A program made the translations under genes and the position numbers. Of a DNA stretch of 5,110 nucleotides, positions 4,483 through 5,110 are shown piece after piece. The notes under the pieces were generated by a model. It was given only the letters and a program-made list of their open reading frames with translations. It was not told the DNA's origin and ran no database searches. The first letter of the stretch is position 1, and the number at the start of each line of letters is the position of its first letter. This stretch comes from JBBRSC01 sp038245795 (lineage in GTDB: Bacteria > Actinomycetota > Acidimicrobiia > Acidimicrobiales > Microtrichaceae), in contig JBBRSC010000243.1 in NCBI GenBank assembly GCA_038245795.1, forward strand, positions 1 through 5,110. Direction: 5' to 3'.

Positions 4483-5110
4483 ATGCCGATTCCGGAGTCG
4501 CTGACCAAGGGAACATTCGGCGACCTCGATCTCGAGTTGGTCTCGGGAGCATGGCCTCCCGATCTGCGTGGAGAGATGGTGATCAGCGCGCCCGAGCCCA
4601 GCCCCGATCTGCCCTACTGCCTGTTCGGGTTCGGCGCCATGGTGCGGATCTCCCTTCAACCGGGAACTCACGGCGCGCCGTCGAATCGGTTCGCGCTCAG
4701 GTCCAAGGTCATCGATACCCCGTCGAAGCGGCTGCACGACAAGATGCCTGAGGTCTTCACCGCCGAGACGTTCGGTTACACGTCCCCCTTTGGTGTGCCC
4801 AACCAGGCCAATACCGCGCCGCTGCCGTGGGGCGATCGACTCTTCGCGACCTGGGACGTCGGACGCCCCGTCGAGATCGATCCGGTGACGCTCGAGTTCC
4901 TCGGCGAGGTCGGCCATCGCGATCAATGGGGTGATCAGACCTTCCCAATGCGGAACCTGCTCCCCTTCTACTTCTCCTCGGCGCACCCCGTGATCGACGG
5001 GGAGCGTGATCTCATGTTCACGGTGAAACTGATGCCCGCCGCCGACGGCGCGATGCAGATCCACGTGGTCTGCTGGAACGGCCAGGACCAGCAACTGCGG
5101 GTGTGGCCCA
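4483..5110 (+). CDS. Carotenoid oxygenase (RPE65/CCD family), N-terminal 209 residues, partial at the window end
   Basis: This family consists of Fe(II)-dependent dioxygenases that cleave double bonds of carotenoids, apocarotenoids or stilbenes to aldehydes or ketones. The visible part is the first 209 of the roughly 450-500 residues usual for the family. Recognisable blocks are the N-terminal GAWPPDLRGEMVI (22-34), a degenerate version of the GDGMVH block at FGFGAMVRISL (48-58), NTAPLPWGDRLFATWDVGRPVEIDP (110-134; the usual form is N-T-x-V with an A-x-W-E-x-G-x-P motif) and SSAHPVID (165-172), whose H168 corresponds to the first of the four iron-binding histidines. The other three ligands lie beyond the window. 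There is no signal peptide, so the enzyme is probably cytoplasmic or membrane-associated. It is transcribed divergently from the pseudokinase gene. Substrate cannot be decided from this part: carotenoid, apocarotenoid and lignostilbene cleavers look alike here. Family assignment is firm; a role in retinal or apocarotenoid formation is inference. Confidence 0.88.
   Translation, partial: MPIPESLTKGTFGDLDLELVSGAWPPDLRGEMVISAPEPSPDLPYCLFGFGAMVRISLQPGTHGAPSNRFALRSKVIDTPSKRLHDKMPEVFTAETFGYTSPFGVPNQANTAPLPWGDRLFATWDVGRPVEIDPVTLEFLGEVGHRDQWGDQTFPMRNLLPFYFSSAHPVIDGERDLMFTVKLMPAADGAMQIHVVCWNGQDQQLRVWP

Noticed and set aside
3615..4508. Minus-strand open frame of 297 codons in another frame over the kinase-like domain
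   Set aside because: Its product is Arg/Ser-rich low-quality sequence typical of a frame-shifted GC-rich gene, and it crosses the divergent promoter region.
4443..4751. Plus-strand frame starting GTG-ATG at 4443
   Set aside because: It runs in a different frame through the oxygenase gene and its product has no family resemblance.
4414..5094. Minus-strand open frame of 226 codons covering the carotenoid oxygenase region
   Set aside because: The plus-strand frame encodes recognisable carotenoid oxygenase motifs including the iron-ligand His, so the antisense frame is a shadow.

Overview
The window reads as chromosomal DNA from a high-GC actinobacterium, most likely a member of the Acidimicrobiia (Ilumatobacter-like). 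This is inferred from the strong GC bias at third codon positions, an Actinobacteria-style leaderless promoter, a PASTA-type kinase relative, and a Thr/Pro/Val linker of the kind common in exported proteins of that class. No RNA genes, insertion sequences, CRISPR arrays or phage genes were seen, and coding density is high.

Layout: four genes lie on the minus strand and one on the plus strand. Read in the direction of transcription from about 4305 down to 1, the minus-strand genes are: (i) a 695-residue membrane protein with a degenerate kinase-like domain inside the cell and FN3-like and PASTA-like domains outside (2218-4305); (ii) a short group-2-type sigma-70 factor of 324 residues (1166-2140) with its own apparent leaderless promoter; (iii) a 276-residue regulator joining an excisionase-type helix-turn-helix to a CarH-like cobalamin-binding module (321-1151), only 14 bp after the sigma gene; (iv) the first 101 residues of an unrecognised protein (1-304), 16 bp further on. 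Diverging from the kinase-like gene is the 5' part of a carotenoid oxygenase (RPE65/CCD family) gene (4483-5110, cut by the window end). The 177-bp divergent intergenic region holds several inverted repeats and a perfect TTGACA.

How the parts may work together (inference): sigma factor, B12-binding regulator and the unknown protein probably form one operon, so an RNA polymerase specificity factor is made together with a putative light- or cobalamin-sensing repressor. A carotenoid-cleaving enzyme nearby fits a light/carotenoid theme, because CarH/LitR proteins control carotenoid genes in other bacteria. The pseudokinase-PASTA protein could add a cell-envelope input. The B12 module keeps the Trp/Glu-His cap of CarH but lacks the residue that gives CarH its light-adapted bis-His state, so its mode of sensing is an open question. 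Nothing in the sequence proves that these genes act together.
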